The translations under genes and the position numbers were made by a program. The notes under the pieces are model-generated. The model did not search any database and was not told the origin of the DNA. It saw only the letters and a program-made list of their open reading frames with translations. From Andrena cerasifolii (Eukaryota; Arthropoda; Insecta; Hymenoptera; Andrenidae), in assembly GCF_050908995.1 (NCBI RefSeq), contig NC_135118.1:14455501-14519500 (forward strand): 64,000 nucleotides of DNA, read 5' to 3'. This document shows, in pieces, positions 46,009 to 57,534 of this stretch; position 1 is the first letter of the stretch, and each line of letters opens with the position of its first letter.

Positions 46009-46592
46009 TCAGAATTGCAGAGCGTGATTTTAAAAAAAGTACTCTATGCATAAAATAGAAAAATAGGATTTTTATCGTTGTAATAGATCGTACCTCATTG
46101 AAATACGGAATATTGTTCCCCAACGAGGAAACCACTTACGAAAATTCTCCAGCCTTTTAAAGGGTTTAATTCCTGAGCACGTGCCGATTGGCTATTGCCA
46201 CGGTTTAAATCGGATATGAACGAACGGGGGCAAGCAACAGCGTGATCGATTTGTCGGGGAGATTCGCTCGCGTCGGCCTACACCTGAATTTTCCGACTGA
46301 ATGAAGCTCCTCGCCCACTCTTCGATTTTCCCAGCAGCGCCAGCAAAATCCCGTTCCACGCCGCTGTCACTCGGCTATTTCGCCAGCAATTCCTCAACGA
46401 TAACGATAACCGCTAACAATACTGATATATCCATTCGTCTCTCGTGTGTCTCGACTTCCGTTGCGTTTCGCTTCGGAACAGCGAACAATCCTGATCGTCC
46501 CTTGAAAGGGATGTACGTTCCGCGCGAAATGTTCCACAAGGGCTGTACCGAAGCGTTCGGAATCATGTTTACATGGGAGTTCCGAATCTTCT
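46009..46592. other. non-coding stretch, no feature recognised
   Basis: Contains open frames on both strands at 46301-46642 without recognisable motifs. Confidence 0.35.
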
Positions 46593-46596
46593 GTAA

Positions 46597-47164
46597 GGGG
46601 TTATGCCTAGGCAGGCGGTCGAAAAGAGGCGAATATTTGTGAATTTTTTTTGAAGAAGCGGATGCGTATATTTTTACAAAACTTTTTGCGTTTAAAAGAG
46701 CAACATTTAAAGAACATTTGGTAATTTTTTCGTAGAAAAATATTTACGTTTATAATAAAATAACAAGCGACATCCAAGAAGCATTTTTAAAAATTTGGTT
46801 TTGCGGTGAGCACTGCCATTCGGAACCAGATTATCTAAAATCAAAAAACAAAAAAGATTTCGTTAGTATATTAATATATCTTCCGATTGACGGAGGGAAT
46901 TTTCGAAATATTAATTTAGAACAAAATGGTGGCTATTTAAAGTTGAAATCCTGATTTTTTCGCGGAATTTTTAAAAATGCTTCTTAGATGTCGCTTGTTA
47001 TTTTATTATAAACGTAAATATTTTTCTACGAAAAAATTACTAAATGTTCTTTAAATATTGCTCTTTTAAACGCAAAAAGTTTTGTAAAATTATACGCTTC
47101 CGCTTCTTCAAAAAAAATTCACAAATATTCGCCTCTTTTCGACCGCCTGACTAGGCATAACCTC
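46597..47164. mobile_element. 568-bp TTAA-type palindromic MITE (full copy of the 32657 family)
   Basis: The left arm GGGGTTATGCCTAGGCAGGC and the right arm GCCTGACTAGGCATAACCTC are inverted; the arms run about 195 bp each with few mismatches. TTAA is exact on the right (47165-47168) and GTAA on the left. Half copies occur at 32657 and 62080. Confidence 0.85.
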
Positions 47165-47168
47165 TTAA

Positions 47169-49375
47169 GCTCTATCAGCTTCTGAAAAGATTACACAGAA
47201 CGATCCACGCAACATTTTGCTCCGCTCAAAGCGTTAAGTTGTTCCTTTTTTAATAGAACTGTACTCTGAATTCTGTTTTATCCATGCTTCATTCAACACG
47301 GTCTAGAAAAGTATGAAATTCTCTTGTTGCACGATTTCTTTTGATCTAACACGGTCCGATAAATTTGCCATTCGCTTTCAATTTTCAGAAATAATATTCC
47401 CACTTATTTTCCTAGAAAATCTCTCTGAATTAAAAAAAGAATTCTTAGCATTTGCGTTTAAGACTGCCGCACACTCTCAGATAAATGGTTCGCCTGCTTT
47501 TACGACTTACTTCAGCGCTTTTAGCGACAATCAGCGTTCCATTCCGAAGCAGCCGGAAAGAATTGAGTCCGAGGTTTGACGATTTGTTTATACGGTTGCT
47601 CACGTCTGCGGTCTAGATAAAATAATTCATTTTTTTTTTATCTGCGCGGTAGGTATCTTTTTTACACGGATTTTTTTCAGGAACGTATCTGTCTTGTAAA
47701 ACCAGAACGAAGTGTATTTATGTAACCCCGTTAGTGAAGTTTGAATTTTCGATTACCTGAGTAGTTTTTCAAGGAATATCGGCGGTGCACAGCGACTGAA
47801 ACTCGTGCTTGGCTTTGTCACGCTGGAATTCTTATCGTTCGCACTCAAGTAACTTTGTATATAATTTCACGGCTCGACGAGTTGCACGATACGTTAGAAG
47901 CTTTCAATAGAGTCTTCCAGACGAACGAACCGCGGTTCGCTATCATTTTTCACTGTCCCTTCGGGCGTGACGTTTCCTTGGGTCCAGATGGATGGTGTAG
48001 CATGTATTTCCGTGAGACTCGTCCTTTTCTACGCTCCGCGAACATCTTCGTCCGATACGAATTATAAACGGCTCGTAAAGAAGCTCGCCGTAACGGAAGA
48101 TATGCCCGGAGACTAAACATCGAGATCTTACGAGCCAATAATTCACATTCAAAGCTCGTCGAGATGATTCAGCCTTCGAATTCTGTTCTAGCCGGCCCGT
48201 ATTATCGCAAGAAACTACTGCCTGGACGTACTTTGGTCATTGTAAATTGCTATTTTATTATTCGCGGCTCTTGATCAAAGTCCAAAAGTGGAGTGAAACT
48301 GATGAAAAGCGACAGTTTCGATAAAGAACCCCACAGTTCTAGGATCTCGTTTAGATCTAATATTTAATTTCATCTTTCGAGGGAACGATCAATGTCTCTA
48401 ACTTTTCGAAAATTTAGCTTTTCAAAATTTATTCGTGGCCACGCGGGGTACATCGCGCCCCAAGAGCTATTTTCGAATTCAAACGTCGCGCCTTTACGAC
48501 TTCCAAAGGGGGTTTATCGCGATGAAAATTGTTTTTTTTTCCAGAACCATGGAAAATCGCTCTTTTTCAAAAGCTACATTTTTTTATTAAAAACGCTATT
48601 ACAGTATGATTGGGCGAGTATTACGAATGTAAGATTATCACTCAAAAGTTAAAAGATTAAAAAATACGAAAATGGTAACTCAAAAATTACGCTGGTGTGC
48701 AGCGAAACCTATGTGACCAATTTGTGATTATAACAACGTGTGACCAGGAAGGGTTAATTACTCGAAACTGTCGCGAATTGAATGGCAATGAATTCGAAGT
48801 TTATAGAGGACTGGTTATCTGAAACTTGAAATTTCGTGCGCTTGATAATTGACAAGAGAATAGTAGATAATTATTCCTGAGCTAACTAGTATCATTACCT
48901 GTTTCCTGCGAAAGTAGCGCCCCTAGTTCATCCTCGGTGCCACGTTCTTCGTTTTTACAATTCACGTTCCTTTGCCCGCGCAAAATGAAGCATGGAAATC
49001 GATTAAAAGCGAATAACCTTATTACACTTTGTCGGTGCCAATAAATCGATATGCTGGCGCATTTCCTATAAAAAAAACACTGCAATAACGCAGGATTAGA
49101 GGGAGGGGTAAAACGATGGTACAGCAGAGTGAAAAGGGAAGAGCATCCCGGCGGCGTGAAAAGTGGCAGGCGGGCAAACAAGAAATTAATGGGAGCCATA
49201 AAAGAATATCGGAGTATAAGAATGCTAAAACGCGAGAAGAGTGGATTACAGACAATCGTCAAAGGATGGTGGATGAGTCCTCCAATCGGCGATTCATAAA
49301 CTGGGCCTGTCGCCCTACCTTTCATAAACGATTGACTACATCCGTCAAAGTATATAAAAGGCCTACCCACGATGG
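47169..49375. other. non-coding stretch, no feature recognised
   Basis: A 162-codon frame at 48882-49370 (-) is the longest here, but shows no domain and no codon bias that I can judge. TATATAAAAGG at about 49352 on the plus strand resembles a TATA box without other support. Confidence 0.35.
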
Positions 49376-49383
49376 CTTCTAAT

Positions 49384-50191
49384 TAGGGATTGCAATACCA
49401 GTAAATCGTGAGAAATACCCTAAAATTTTTACCGGTAATTTGCCAAATTTTTACCGGTAATTTGCCAAATTTTTACCGGTAATTCGATAAATTACATATA
49501 ACAATATACCGCATATATGCGTTCATTAATTCCATCGACATCTACTACGTTATCAGTAAAAAAACACTTCAATTACTAATAAAGAAGTATCTCATGAATA
49601 ACCAACTCTGATCCAAAAGAAAACTAAGAATCTGAATGAGTCAGGAAAAAATGGACTTATTTTCAAGTAGAAAAAGTAAGGAGAAAATATATACTATGAA
49701 TGGCATATGATTTCTTAATGCCTACCCGGCCAACAAGTGTAGAATCTGAGAGCGCTTTATCCGTGGCTGGATTATTTTGTACAAAAATTAGGTAGCGATC
49801 AGGAGACCAAAGTTTAGACGAATTAGGTATGCTTTTGCGTGCTTATGTGATAAAAATAATTGTTAAATAAAAAATATTTAATTATGTATGTAAGTTAAGA
49901 TTCTTTTCATTGTTTTCGTGGTGACGATCCATATTAATAAGTATTGTCGATAGTTATACAAACATATCTATTTTGTGTTATATTATTTTATATTTTACGT
50001 TCAGAATAGTTTTATTTCCATATATTTTTTATAATGCTCGATTAGAGTTAAAAAAAAAGTTCTTTTGTAATGTTTACTCTTATATTTTCAATACCTTAAA
50101 AAATACCGGTAAATTATCGGTAAACCGGTTTTGATTAAAAATTTTACCGAATTACCGGTAATTGAAAAAGTCAATAATTTTGCAATCCCTA
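49384..50191 (+). mobile_element. hAT element, internally deleted, with 8-bp target duplication
   Basis: The ends TAGGGATTGCAA and TTGCAATCCCTA are perfect inverted repeats bordered by CTTCTAAT (49376-49383) and TTTCTAAT (50192-50199), 7 of 8 identical. Next to both ends are repeated TTACCGGTAATT-type motifs, three in tandem on the left. The interior keeps the C-terminal end of a hAT transposase, listed separately. Confidence 0.88.
49718..49870 (+). pseudogene. hAT transposase C-terminal dimerisation region, disrupted
   Basis: The frame reads PTSVESESALSVAGLF, then after a TAG stop at 49793-49795 it continues SGDQSLDELGMLLRAY and ends at 49870. The pattern TSVESE(R/S)xxSVAGxxxTxxR....L......LRAY is the hallmark of the hAT C-terminal dimerisation domain. 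The DDE catalytic part is missing, so it cannot encode an active enzyme. Confidence 0.85.
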
Positions 50192-50203
50192 TTTCTAATC
50201 TAA

Positions 50204-51148
50204 CGAAATGTTACTCCGGAAAAAAGATCTGCAGACGCAGTTTTTAAATACTCGTCAAATCGCTTATATACAAGAGAATATAAACTACTGTAGAATCGTT
50301 GAAAGAAATAATTCTACACTAATAGTAAAAGCTAAACGCTCGTGGCCGAGATTGATGCGAGGACATGTACCAGCATACGTGCGAGCAGAAGAAAAGAAAA
50401 AAATAGATACACGTGCTTGGTAAAAGGACTAATGTAGCCAAAGATTTGTTGAAACATCCCTCGCGGTCCCGACATTCCGCATGAGAATTAAGGTCACCGC
50501 AGGGTGAGACGGCCGTTAATTTCCTTCTTTTATCCGGAGCCACATAGCGCCGTGGCGCCTAGCGAGACGCACACACGCTCGGGCGGCGATGCACGTGCAC
50601 ATGTGTGACCCGGTTGCGTGCACGTAGCGCACTATCCGACGCCGTGTACTTTGCGTTTGCGTTCCGCAAAAGGGGATGAGGATGGTTTATTGATCGGCCA
50701 TGGACGAAACGATTCTGCGTCCCGCGCGTCGCGATCGCGGGACCATCGAGGGTAAAATCCGTCCGCGTCGAGAAAGCGCGACTCTACTTCGGCATTGTTG
50801 CGTCTCCGCCAGCCACCACCCACAGACATGTCCTATCGGTGGAATGGAAATGACAATATAAAAGGTCCCGCTCCGCTCGGACCACCCGCGATAGGTACTC
50901 ATCCGAAGCGACACTCTCGTCGAGTGGATCGGCATCATCTTCGGTGATCGCGTAGCGCGAGGGTTACTATATAATCACGGTGTAAGCTGCTCAGGGGCAG
51001 GAATCTATTTACAACGGAGCATATACAGCGGAAGGAAGGTGTATTTTTCCAGTCACTGCTAAGGCTGTTCTATGTTCAAATTTCTTTTGTAGAATGTTCG
51101 CATTTTTGTAAGAGTTAACATCTGGAGGTGGAGTTTCTGATCGCTTGC
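50204..51148. other. non-coding stretch with a GC-rich island at 50.5-50.97 kb
   Basis: CpG-rich sequence follows AT-rich sequence. A TATAAAAG lies at 50857-50864 within the island. Open frames here are short and unrecognised. Confidence 0.35.
50857..50864 (+). promoter_or_regulatory. TATA-box candidate in a GC-rich island
   Basis: TATAAAAG directly upstream of a GC-rich stretch. A clear initiator at the usual 30-bp distance is missing, so the call is weak. Confidence 0.25.
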
Positions 51149-51152
51149 TTAA

Positions 51153-51809
51153 GGGGCTGTTCCGGTCTAGAGCCCAAATAAATAGGTGATGTTTAGGAAT
51201 TAATTAAAGGGAAACTACTGTACAGAATTTAATGGGGCTTTTTGCATTGTATTAAGGACGTCTTAAGCTACAGGAATATATTTTTTTGTTTTATAATTAA
51301 TCGTTGAAAACGGCACTGGGAAGTCGTTAAAGTCAAGGCATCAAAAGATTCATCCAAAACGGTGGGACCTGTATCTCCAAAAGTTATTACCCGATTCGAC
51401 TGAAACTTTTTTTTATTTTGAAGAATATATTTCTGCGGGGAAACCAGAAAGAAATACAAAAATGACATATTTTTTTAGAAAATAACGAACCTTGAAGTTT
51501 GAAATCACTTTTTTCCTATAGTTTTCGTCATTTCAACGGCTTTAAAAATTACAAATTTTCAATTTTTTGTATCTTTTTCTGGTAACTCCCTGGGCAGAAG
51601 TATATTCTTCAAAATAAAAAAAGTTTCAGTCGAATCGGAGAATAACTTTTGGAAATACAGGTCCCACTGTTTTGAGGACACTGTTTCGAGAAAAACGCGT
51701 TTAAAGTTTTGCGCGAGTGCCGAGTGGCCGGGTGTTACCCATGTATTTGCCGGGTTGAACATTCGAAAAATGAAATAAAAAAAATCGGCTTTTGGACCGG
51801 AACCTCCCC
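51153..51809. mobile_element. 657-bp TTAA-flanked palindromic element
   Basis: TTAA (51149-51152) then GGGGCTGTTCCGGTCTAGAG; CTTTTGGACCGGAACCTCCCC then TTAA (51810-51813). The interior is also symmetrical, for example GGGACCTGTATCTCCAAAAG facing CTTTTGGAAATACAGGTCCC, centre near 51530. The right TTAA is directly followed by another GGGG end (next entry). Confidence 0.85.
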
Positions 51810-51813
51810 TTAA

Positions 51814-51961
51814 GGGGACTAGGCAGTCAGATCGCTCGAAAATCAAGTATTTTCTGCGAATTAATTACAATGAGATGAATATAAATTGTGACTAGTACTT
51901 TTGGGTAATGTTTGTTAATACTATAAAGAGTAAGAAGAAATTATTTGAATAATATATACAC
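51814..51961 (+). mobile_element. fragment of another TTAA family (GGGGACTAGGCAGTCAG end)
   Basis: It begins right after the TTAA at 51810-51813 with GGGGACTAGGCAGTCAGATC and shares about 70 bp with the complement of 41080-41160. It seems to be truncated by the mariner relic that follows. Confidence 0.5.
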
Positions 51962-52342
51962 AGTATGTCGGAAAAATAACGGAACTTTTTAAATTTAATG
52001 AAAACTGCTAATCCCATCTATTGAAACAATATGTAACCTGAAAGCTGTATATTTCCTCTGCAAAACAAACGCATCAGTATTGGAATCGACTACCGGACTG
52101 TCAGGTTAAAACGGTTAAAGTGGCAGTACCTTTTGTCACCTCGTCGCAGAAACACAATGGAACAAAGAGCAAATATTAAATTTTGCTTCAGGCTCGGGGA
52201 AACGTTTACAGAGACATTTGAACTGATGAAAAAAAGTTTGTGGTGACGATCGTTTATCCCGTACACGCGTGTTCGAATGGTATAAACGATTCCAGGACGG
52301 TCGTGATGCTTTGGAGGATGACCCAAAGCCAGGCCGGCCAAA
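51962..52342 (+). pseudogene. mariner transposase N-terminal remnant, frameshifted
   Basis: From ATG 52157 the frame reads EQRANIKFCFRLGETFTETF; after a one-base expansion of an A run near 52230 it resumes CGDDRLSRTR and FEWYKRFQDGRDALEDD up to PGRP near 52340. This is the helix-turn-helix DNA-binding part of mariner transposases. The catalytic DDD region is absent. Upstream CAGTATGTCGG at 51962 may be the element end. Confidence 0.85.
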
Positions 52343-52344
52343 AA

Positions 52345-52797
52345 AGAAAAATCGCGATGAGTTGGGTAGATGTCCCAATTACTGTCAGTGTCCCTATTAC
52401 TGTCAGTTTAATTATTTTACTTAATAGTGAAATAACGCTTGCAAAATCGTAAAAGAAAAAAATTGTAATGATAAATTTGATCTCCGTTTTAGATAATAAT
52501 AAATAAACATTGCATACTTATATTTATAAATTAATATTAAAATGTGAATTTACCATTAGCGTATCAAAAATGCGACTGGCGTGAGTAGAGAATAAGAGAA
52601 AAGTGTAGTGCAAAAAGAGTGGTAATTTTACCGTTCACCTCACGTTTGCTGCAATAAATGAGTTATTAATATAGTTAAGAGTCATTGTAATAATATAAAC
52701 GCATAAAAGTAGTGACTTTTATTGATAGTTTATAATAATTAGCGGTGGCAGCATTGGGGACAATGTTTTTCTGTTCTGTCCACATTACTGTCGTCAG
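52345..52797. other. AT-rich non-coding stretch
   Basis: It holds a short direct repeat of ATTACTGTCAGTGTCCCT-like units at 52377-52410. Nothing else is recognised. Confidence 0.35.
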
Positions 52798-52799
52798 TA

Positions 52800-53101
52800 A
52801 AGCCGCGTATTCACCTGCGCATTCGCCCCGAATGTGCATTCGGCGCGCACCGATTTTTTGCTCGTCCGGTGTTCGGCGCGTGTTCGGGGCGCGGCGCGCA
52901 TTCGGGCCGATCCGCTTGTTGGCGGTCCATCAAAGCGCGCATTCGGGTCCGAACAATACCATGAAATGGACGCCGCAAATTTCACTCAACCCCGAACGCG
53001 CGCCGAATGCGCGCCGAACGCGCGCTGAGCTCCGAACGGGCAAAAAATCGGTGCGCGCCGAATGCACATTCGGGGCGAATGCGCAGGTGAATACGCGGCT
53101 T
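52800..53101. mobile_element. 302-bp GC-rich MITE with about 60-bp perfect terminal inverted repeats
   Basis: AAGCCGCGTATTCACCTGCG at the left is the exact complement of the right end; the match extends through GCATTCGCCCCGAATGTGC and GCGCGCACCGATTTTTTGC. The interior is crowded with (A)TTCGGGnCG and GCGCGCATTCGG words on both strands. The flanks are TA on the left and AA on the right, so the duplication is unclear. The high terminal identity suggests recent activity. Confidence 0.8.
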
Positions 53102-53782
53102 AATCGGTACGACATGGTACGACATACATAGCCTATTCGGTTTGCTTTGATTCCTCCCCGAGCGCTCGAATGGCACGGGGCGACGCGCAGTTGTTTTTTC
53201 GTTCGGCGTTCGGCTTCTTCGGGTTTTTCTTCGATATGCGATACCCAAATTCTGTCGCTCAGTCGAAGAAAATTAATTGATTAATTTCGACTGTGCGGCG
53301 ACTACAGAAGAAGTAGCGGGGATAGCTTCACGCGTATAGAGAATCTGAAAACGCGTGCAATTTGAGAGATAACACTGTATTCCCCAAAACATATATTAAC
53401 CCTTAACTGATATACTGTTTTTGGCAAACGTGGCTGGTATACTGGGGTCGTGGCATACCCCAAATAAAAAAGGACACAGAAATTTGTAAAGTCGACCCTG
53501 AATCAACCTCTACGAATATTTTGTTCTTAGGTAATGTGTAAAATAATAGAAACCTAGAAAGTTAAACTATTATTATAAAATTAATTAGAAAAACAGTTTA
53601 CAAGCTTAGACAACCAAAAATTTTGCAGCGAACTTTGCGTGCCTGGGGTCATGAGCGACCCAGAGATACCAGTTAAGGGTTAATAAATAGAAAAAACTTC
53701 AATTTAGTAAACACTTTCTTCGTGCGACAAAAACAGTTCTAAACAGCGGTACTTTATCAGGGGGTCACAGTGGATAGACCCC
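53102..53782. other. non-coding stretch, no feature recognised
   Basis: A GC-rich shoulder beside the MITE, then AT-rich sequence. CCCTTAACTGRTATACTG at 53400 and CCAGTTAAGGGTTAATA at 53665-53685 face each other and may bound another small inverted-repeat element, about 53399-53682. Confidence 0.35.
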
Positions 53783-53786
53783 TTGA

Positions 53787-54023
53787 GGGTCTTCCAGGCG
53801 CTGATACATGTTGCATGAAACGTTGATACATGCATCGTGATATAGGTTTCGTAATACACGTTGCTACGCCCGTAGATCGGTTTCCGTGTTTCAGCATCAG
53901 AAGCGGAACTGGCATCTTGCTCACCAGCTAGGTGCGTGAGCCAGATGCAAGTTTCATGAAACCTGCATCATGATGCAGGTATCAACGTTTCACTGCAACA
54001 TGTATCAGCGTCTGGAGGGCCCC
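53787..54023. mobile_element. 237-bp TTAA-type inverted-repeat MITE
   Basis: The left end GGGTCTTCCAGGCGCTGATA and the right end TATCAGCGTCTGGAGGGCCCC are inverted over about 55 bp. TTAA is exact on the right (54024-54027) and TTGA on the left. Internal dyads such as CCTGCATCATGATGCAGG add further hairpins. Confidence 0.75.
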
Positions 54024-54029
54024 TTAAAC

Positions 54030-56810
54030 ACCATCGGCCGCGGTGAACATTGTTACAATCTAGGAAAACATTCGCGTTTGAACTACAAGTAACAAACTTT
54101 ATTACCTGCTAGCAAACCATCAATAGCAATAATAATATTAATTACCACAAACTGAGTTCTGTACGTTCGGTATGCCATGAACCCTGTTGCTCTAGGCCAG
54201 CGTTTCCAGATTGGTGCTCCGCGATACGAAGTTTACGGATCCGCGAAAAGTTATGTGGCAATAAAATTAAAATATTAAAAACATGTGTAAATTATTCAAC
54301 GAGAAACACACACCTGACTGCAATATTTGAAAAAAAAAAGAAGCTGCTGCGGTTGGGGGTTCCGCCAAAAGTTTAGCAAGTTTGTAAGGTTTCCGGGGTA
54401 GAATTTAATGGGGAAACGCTGCTCTGGGAACACAACGAAACAGGAGAGGAGGGACGCGATACCGTGAAAAATTCAGCTATTTTTTTGCAATTGGATATTG
54501 TAGTTTGTTAGAGTGGGTTTTAAGGTTTTGTTGGAATACCTGGAACGCCAAATGACGTTGAACGACTTAACGAGGGCGGAGGCGTTAAATAAGTAATACT
54601 TTAAGGGTTGAGTTATTGCTCGTGCTTCTTTAAGGCGAAAGCTTTTTCCTCCTGTGGGGGTTGTAGGAAAGTAGCTGGAATTATGGGGTGGTTTTTGTTA
54701 CGTTAAGGACGGAAGGTATTTGAAGAAGCACGTCGATGCTTGGGGAGGGCACACGGCGGAGCAGGTGGGAGGCAGGCATTTTTCAGTTTCCTCTCGCTCG
54801 GCGTTGCAGATGTCGCCCTGATGGAATTGATTGGGGGGAATTGAATTTTGTTCCGAGATAGAGGGAAAGAATGGACTTACATCGAACCGTGGGTGTAGGT
54901 CAGGTCTGGATTAGATCTGGGTTAAGTCCGGACCCACTATCCGAAGCTTGATCAACGTAATTCAAAGTGTAGAACAAGTTTCTCGTTTCAATGAAGATCA
55001 CGATTACTCCTAACCGAATAGTTCCTTAAGTATTCAATAACATCTTCGACTATCAACTCCTCTTATCCATCCAAGCTATAACAGAGACTTTGAACGCAAT
55101 TTTCATGTACATACACGCCTCCTGGAAGATTTTCTAATGATTCTAACACCGCGGCAAGAATGTTCATTGATTTCAAAAGCTTGTTAGAATAATTTGTCAG
55201 TTAATGAATAACAGTTTGCATAGGTGTTCTCAGTTTCTTGTACGACACCTGTTACCTCGCGCCATGGATAAAGTATCTTAAGAGAAAAATAGGGTACGTT
55301 TTTACTGGGCCGTTTTAAGGGACAATGGGACGTCTCACGACTTTCGAGTATTCTTTCGTGCCTGAAGACCTTTCATTCGACCCGGGCACACAGCTCGCCG
55401 TACAAACGTCTTGAATTACACTTACAGAGGTACAGAATTTTTACGCGTTACTTGCCACGGCCCTCGGACGATAATTGGAGGGACGGGAGAACCGCAATTT
55501 TTCAACGTTCACGGCGGAAGGAGCGTGCTCGAGGAGCAGGATGGAAACACGGTCCCAGACAATTTATGCACCGGCCTGATTTACATATTTTAATAAAAGG
55601 GAACTGCTGAATATTTCATTCGATGAGGGAAATAAAACATACTTCGGTGGATGTTCGTCAAGGCAGTTGCGATTCTTTATTTCATAAATTACAAATTATA
55701 AATATTGCATTCTGTACAGGAAAACGCAATGACATTAAATCAAGTTCCTCCGTTTTATGATTTTTTTTTATAATGTTAACAGAAAACAGTGTTGCGATAA
55801 TTAAGATTTCACTTCTTTTTAATTCACAATGCATACTTGAATTGCAATTCTGTCAATTTTTCGGGTACTTTTCTTTGTAAAATTTCTGCTCCATTCTGGT
55901 GTGCTTGCCATTGACAAGAATAAAATCGCGAATCGCATCGAATGACCTCCTTTAGTGTGTATTAACAATCTCGGAGAAGATAATAATGAAGTGCTTGCTG
56001 TTATTTCGCTCGCACTTTACCGATTAATTAGAGTCGAAAGATCGATAACGCCATTAAGCAGTCTGTGCAAGGTGTTTAAATATAACATTCTTCGTGCACC
56101 GGCTCGACGTAACGCTGTCTTAAATGTGCACGCAATTTACGCGTGGGTCGTGCTGATAATAAACATTACAGCTTCAAATCGCGTACTTTATTATAGAAGC
56201 AGAAAACACCACTCTTGGAATTTTAATTAAGATACAATTGGCGTATAAATTACGTTGATAGTCACCGTTGGCTTTCTACCTTCAATGCATCATCAGGAAA
56301 ATGAAGGGAAAAGGGTACGAGCTGCCTAGAGTACGACTAATACATTTCGCGAACGAAAACGTTGAATAATGCACTTGAAAAATTAATTAGAAAAAGTGGG
56401 TTCACTGGAGATTGTAACATACGCGGGACGGTATGTTGCAAATTTTAATTAAAACCTCATCGAACCGTATACGATATTCACCATGGTAATTAACTCATTA
56501 CCATTTTATTGTAAATCAACTTATACCCAGATACATCAAGGTAGTCTGTAATTAATTATCTATATAGGTGCAGGTTCCTATCTCAAAGTATATCTGTTAT
56601 TTTCTATCGATTTCCCCTCGCAACTACTACAATTTAAAGTTTAAAGCATCATCCCCTCGCACGGAAAGTACAGGGTCCCTTAGGGTGGCCCTTATTTTTC
56701 AGCATACAATTTCTTTCGCTCTCACCTTCTAGTATACTTCCATTTCATAAAAAAATAATCCCTGAAAAGGTTTATTGCAATTGGATAACATGGAAAGGGT
56801 GCCGACCTGG
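54030..56810. other. non-coding stretch, no feature recognised
   Basis: Mixed composition, GC-richer at 54.3-54.9 and 55.3-55.6 kb. No recognisable exon. Confidence 0.35.
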
Positions 56811-56816
56811 CCTTAA

Positions 56817-57530
56817 GAGGGTACTCTAGTGTAACTGCCCGTCTTTCAACGCCATGTTCGGGAATTTATTTAACAAAAAGTATAAGTTTATATTCTCTGG
56901 CGTTTAGCCTGCATATTAAGGTATGTTTGAAGTAATACTCAGAATTTTTTTTAACTTTTTTATCGCACATGTACATAGATATAGTCGGTGACGGAAAGTT
57001 CTTAAAAAAAGTTATTTTCCGACAGGTGTTGGGAACTGTTCTCTTCATCCAAAATGGGAAAACTATGGTTTATTTTCTTTATTATGTTTGTAGTTACGGT
57101 TGGAAGCACAGAGGCCCCTTAACAATAAAAATCTGCAGAATGACAGCATTTTAAAAAAAATGTTCGATTTTTGCTGATAAATTTAGCTATTTTTGTTCTG
57201 TAGAATTAATTTCATACGAGATAGAAACTCGTCCGAGGTTCCAACCATAGTGATAAACATAATAAAGAAAATGAAACCTAGTTTTTCCATTTCGGATGAC
57301 TAGAACAGTTCCCACACCGACGCCCGTCGGGAAAGAATTTTTTTGAAGAAGCTTGCGCCACCGACTGTATGTATAAGTGCGATAAAAAAGTTAAAAAAAA
57401 ATCCTGAGTATTACTTCGGACATACCTTAACATGCAGGCCAAACGCCAGATAGTATAAACTTATAGTTTTTGTTAAATAAATTCCCGAAGATGGAGTTGA
57501 AAAACTGGCAATTACACCGGAGTACCCCTT
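56817..57530. mobile_element. 714-bp TTAA-flanked palindromic element
   Basis: TTAA (56813-56816) then GAGGGTACTCTAGTGTAACT; AATTACACCGGAGTACCCCTT then TTAA (57531-57534). The arms run for about 200 bp or more each (TTTAACAAAAAGTATAAGTTT facing AAACTTATAGTTTTTGTTAAA). No transposase frame. Confidence 0.85.
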
Positions 57531-57534
57531 TTAA

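Noticed and set aside
48882..49370. 162-codon frame on the minus strand
   Set aside because: The longest frame in the desert, but no domain, signal peptide or splice context could be recognised.
52745..53248. Frames across the 52.8-kb GC-rich MITE on both strands
   Set aside because: They arise from the perfect inverted repeat, which gives the same peptide words on both strands.
57055..57123. Short frame beginning MGKLWFIFFIMFVV, resembling a signal peptide
   Set aside because: Only 22 codons, inside a TTAA palindrome whose other arm has the complementary sequence; hydrophobicity reflects T-rich DNA.
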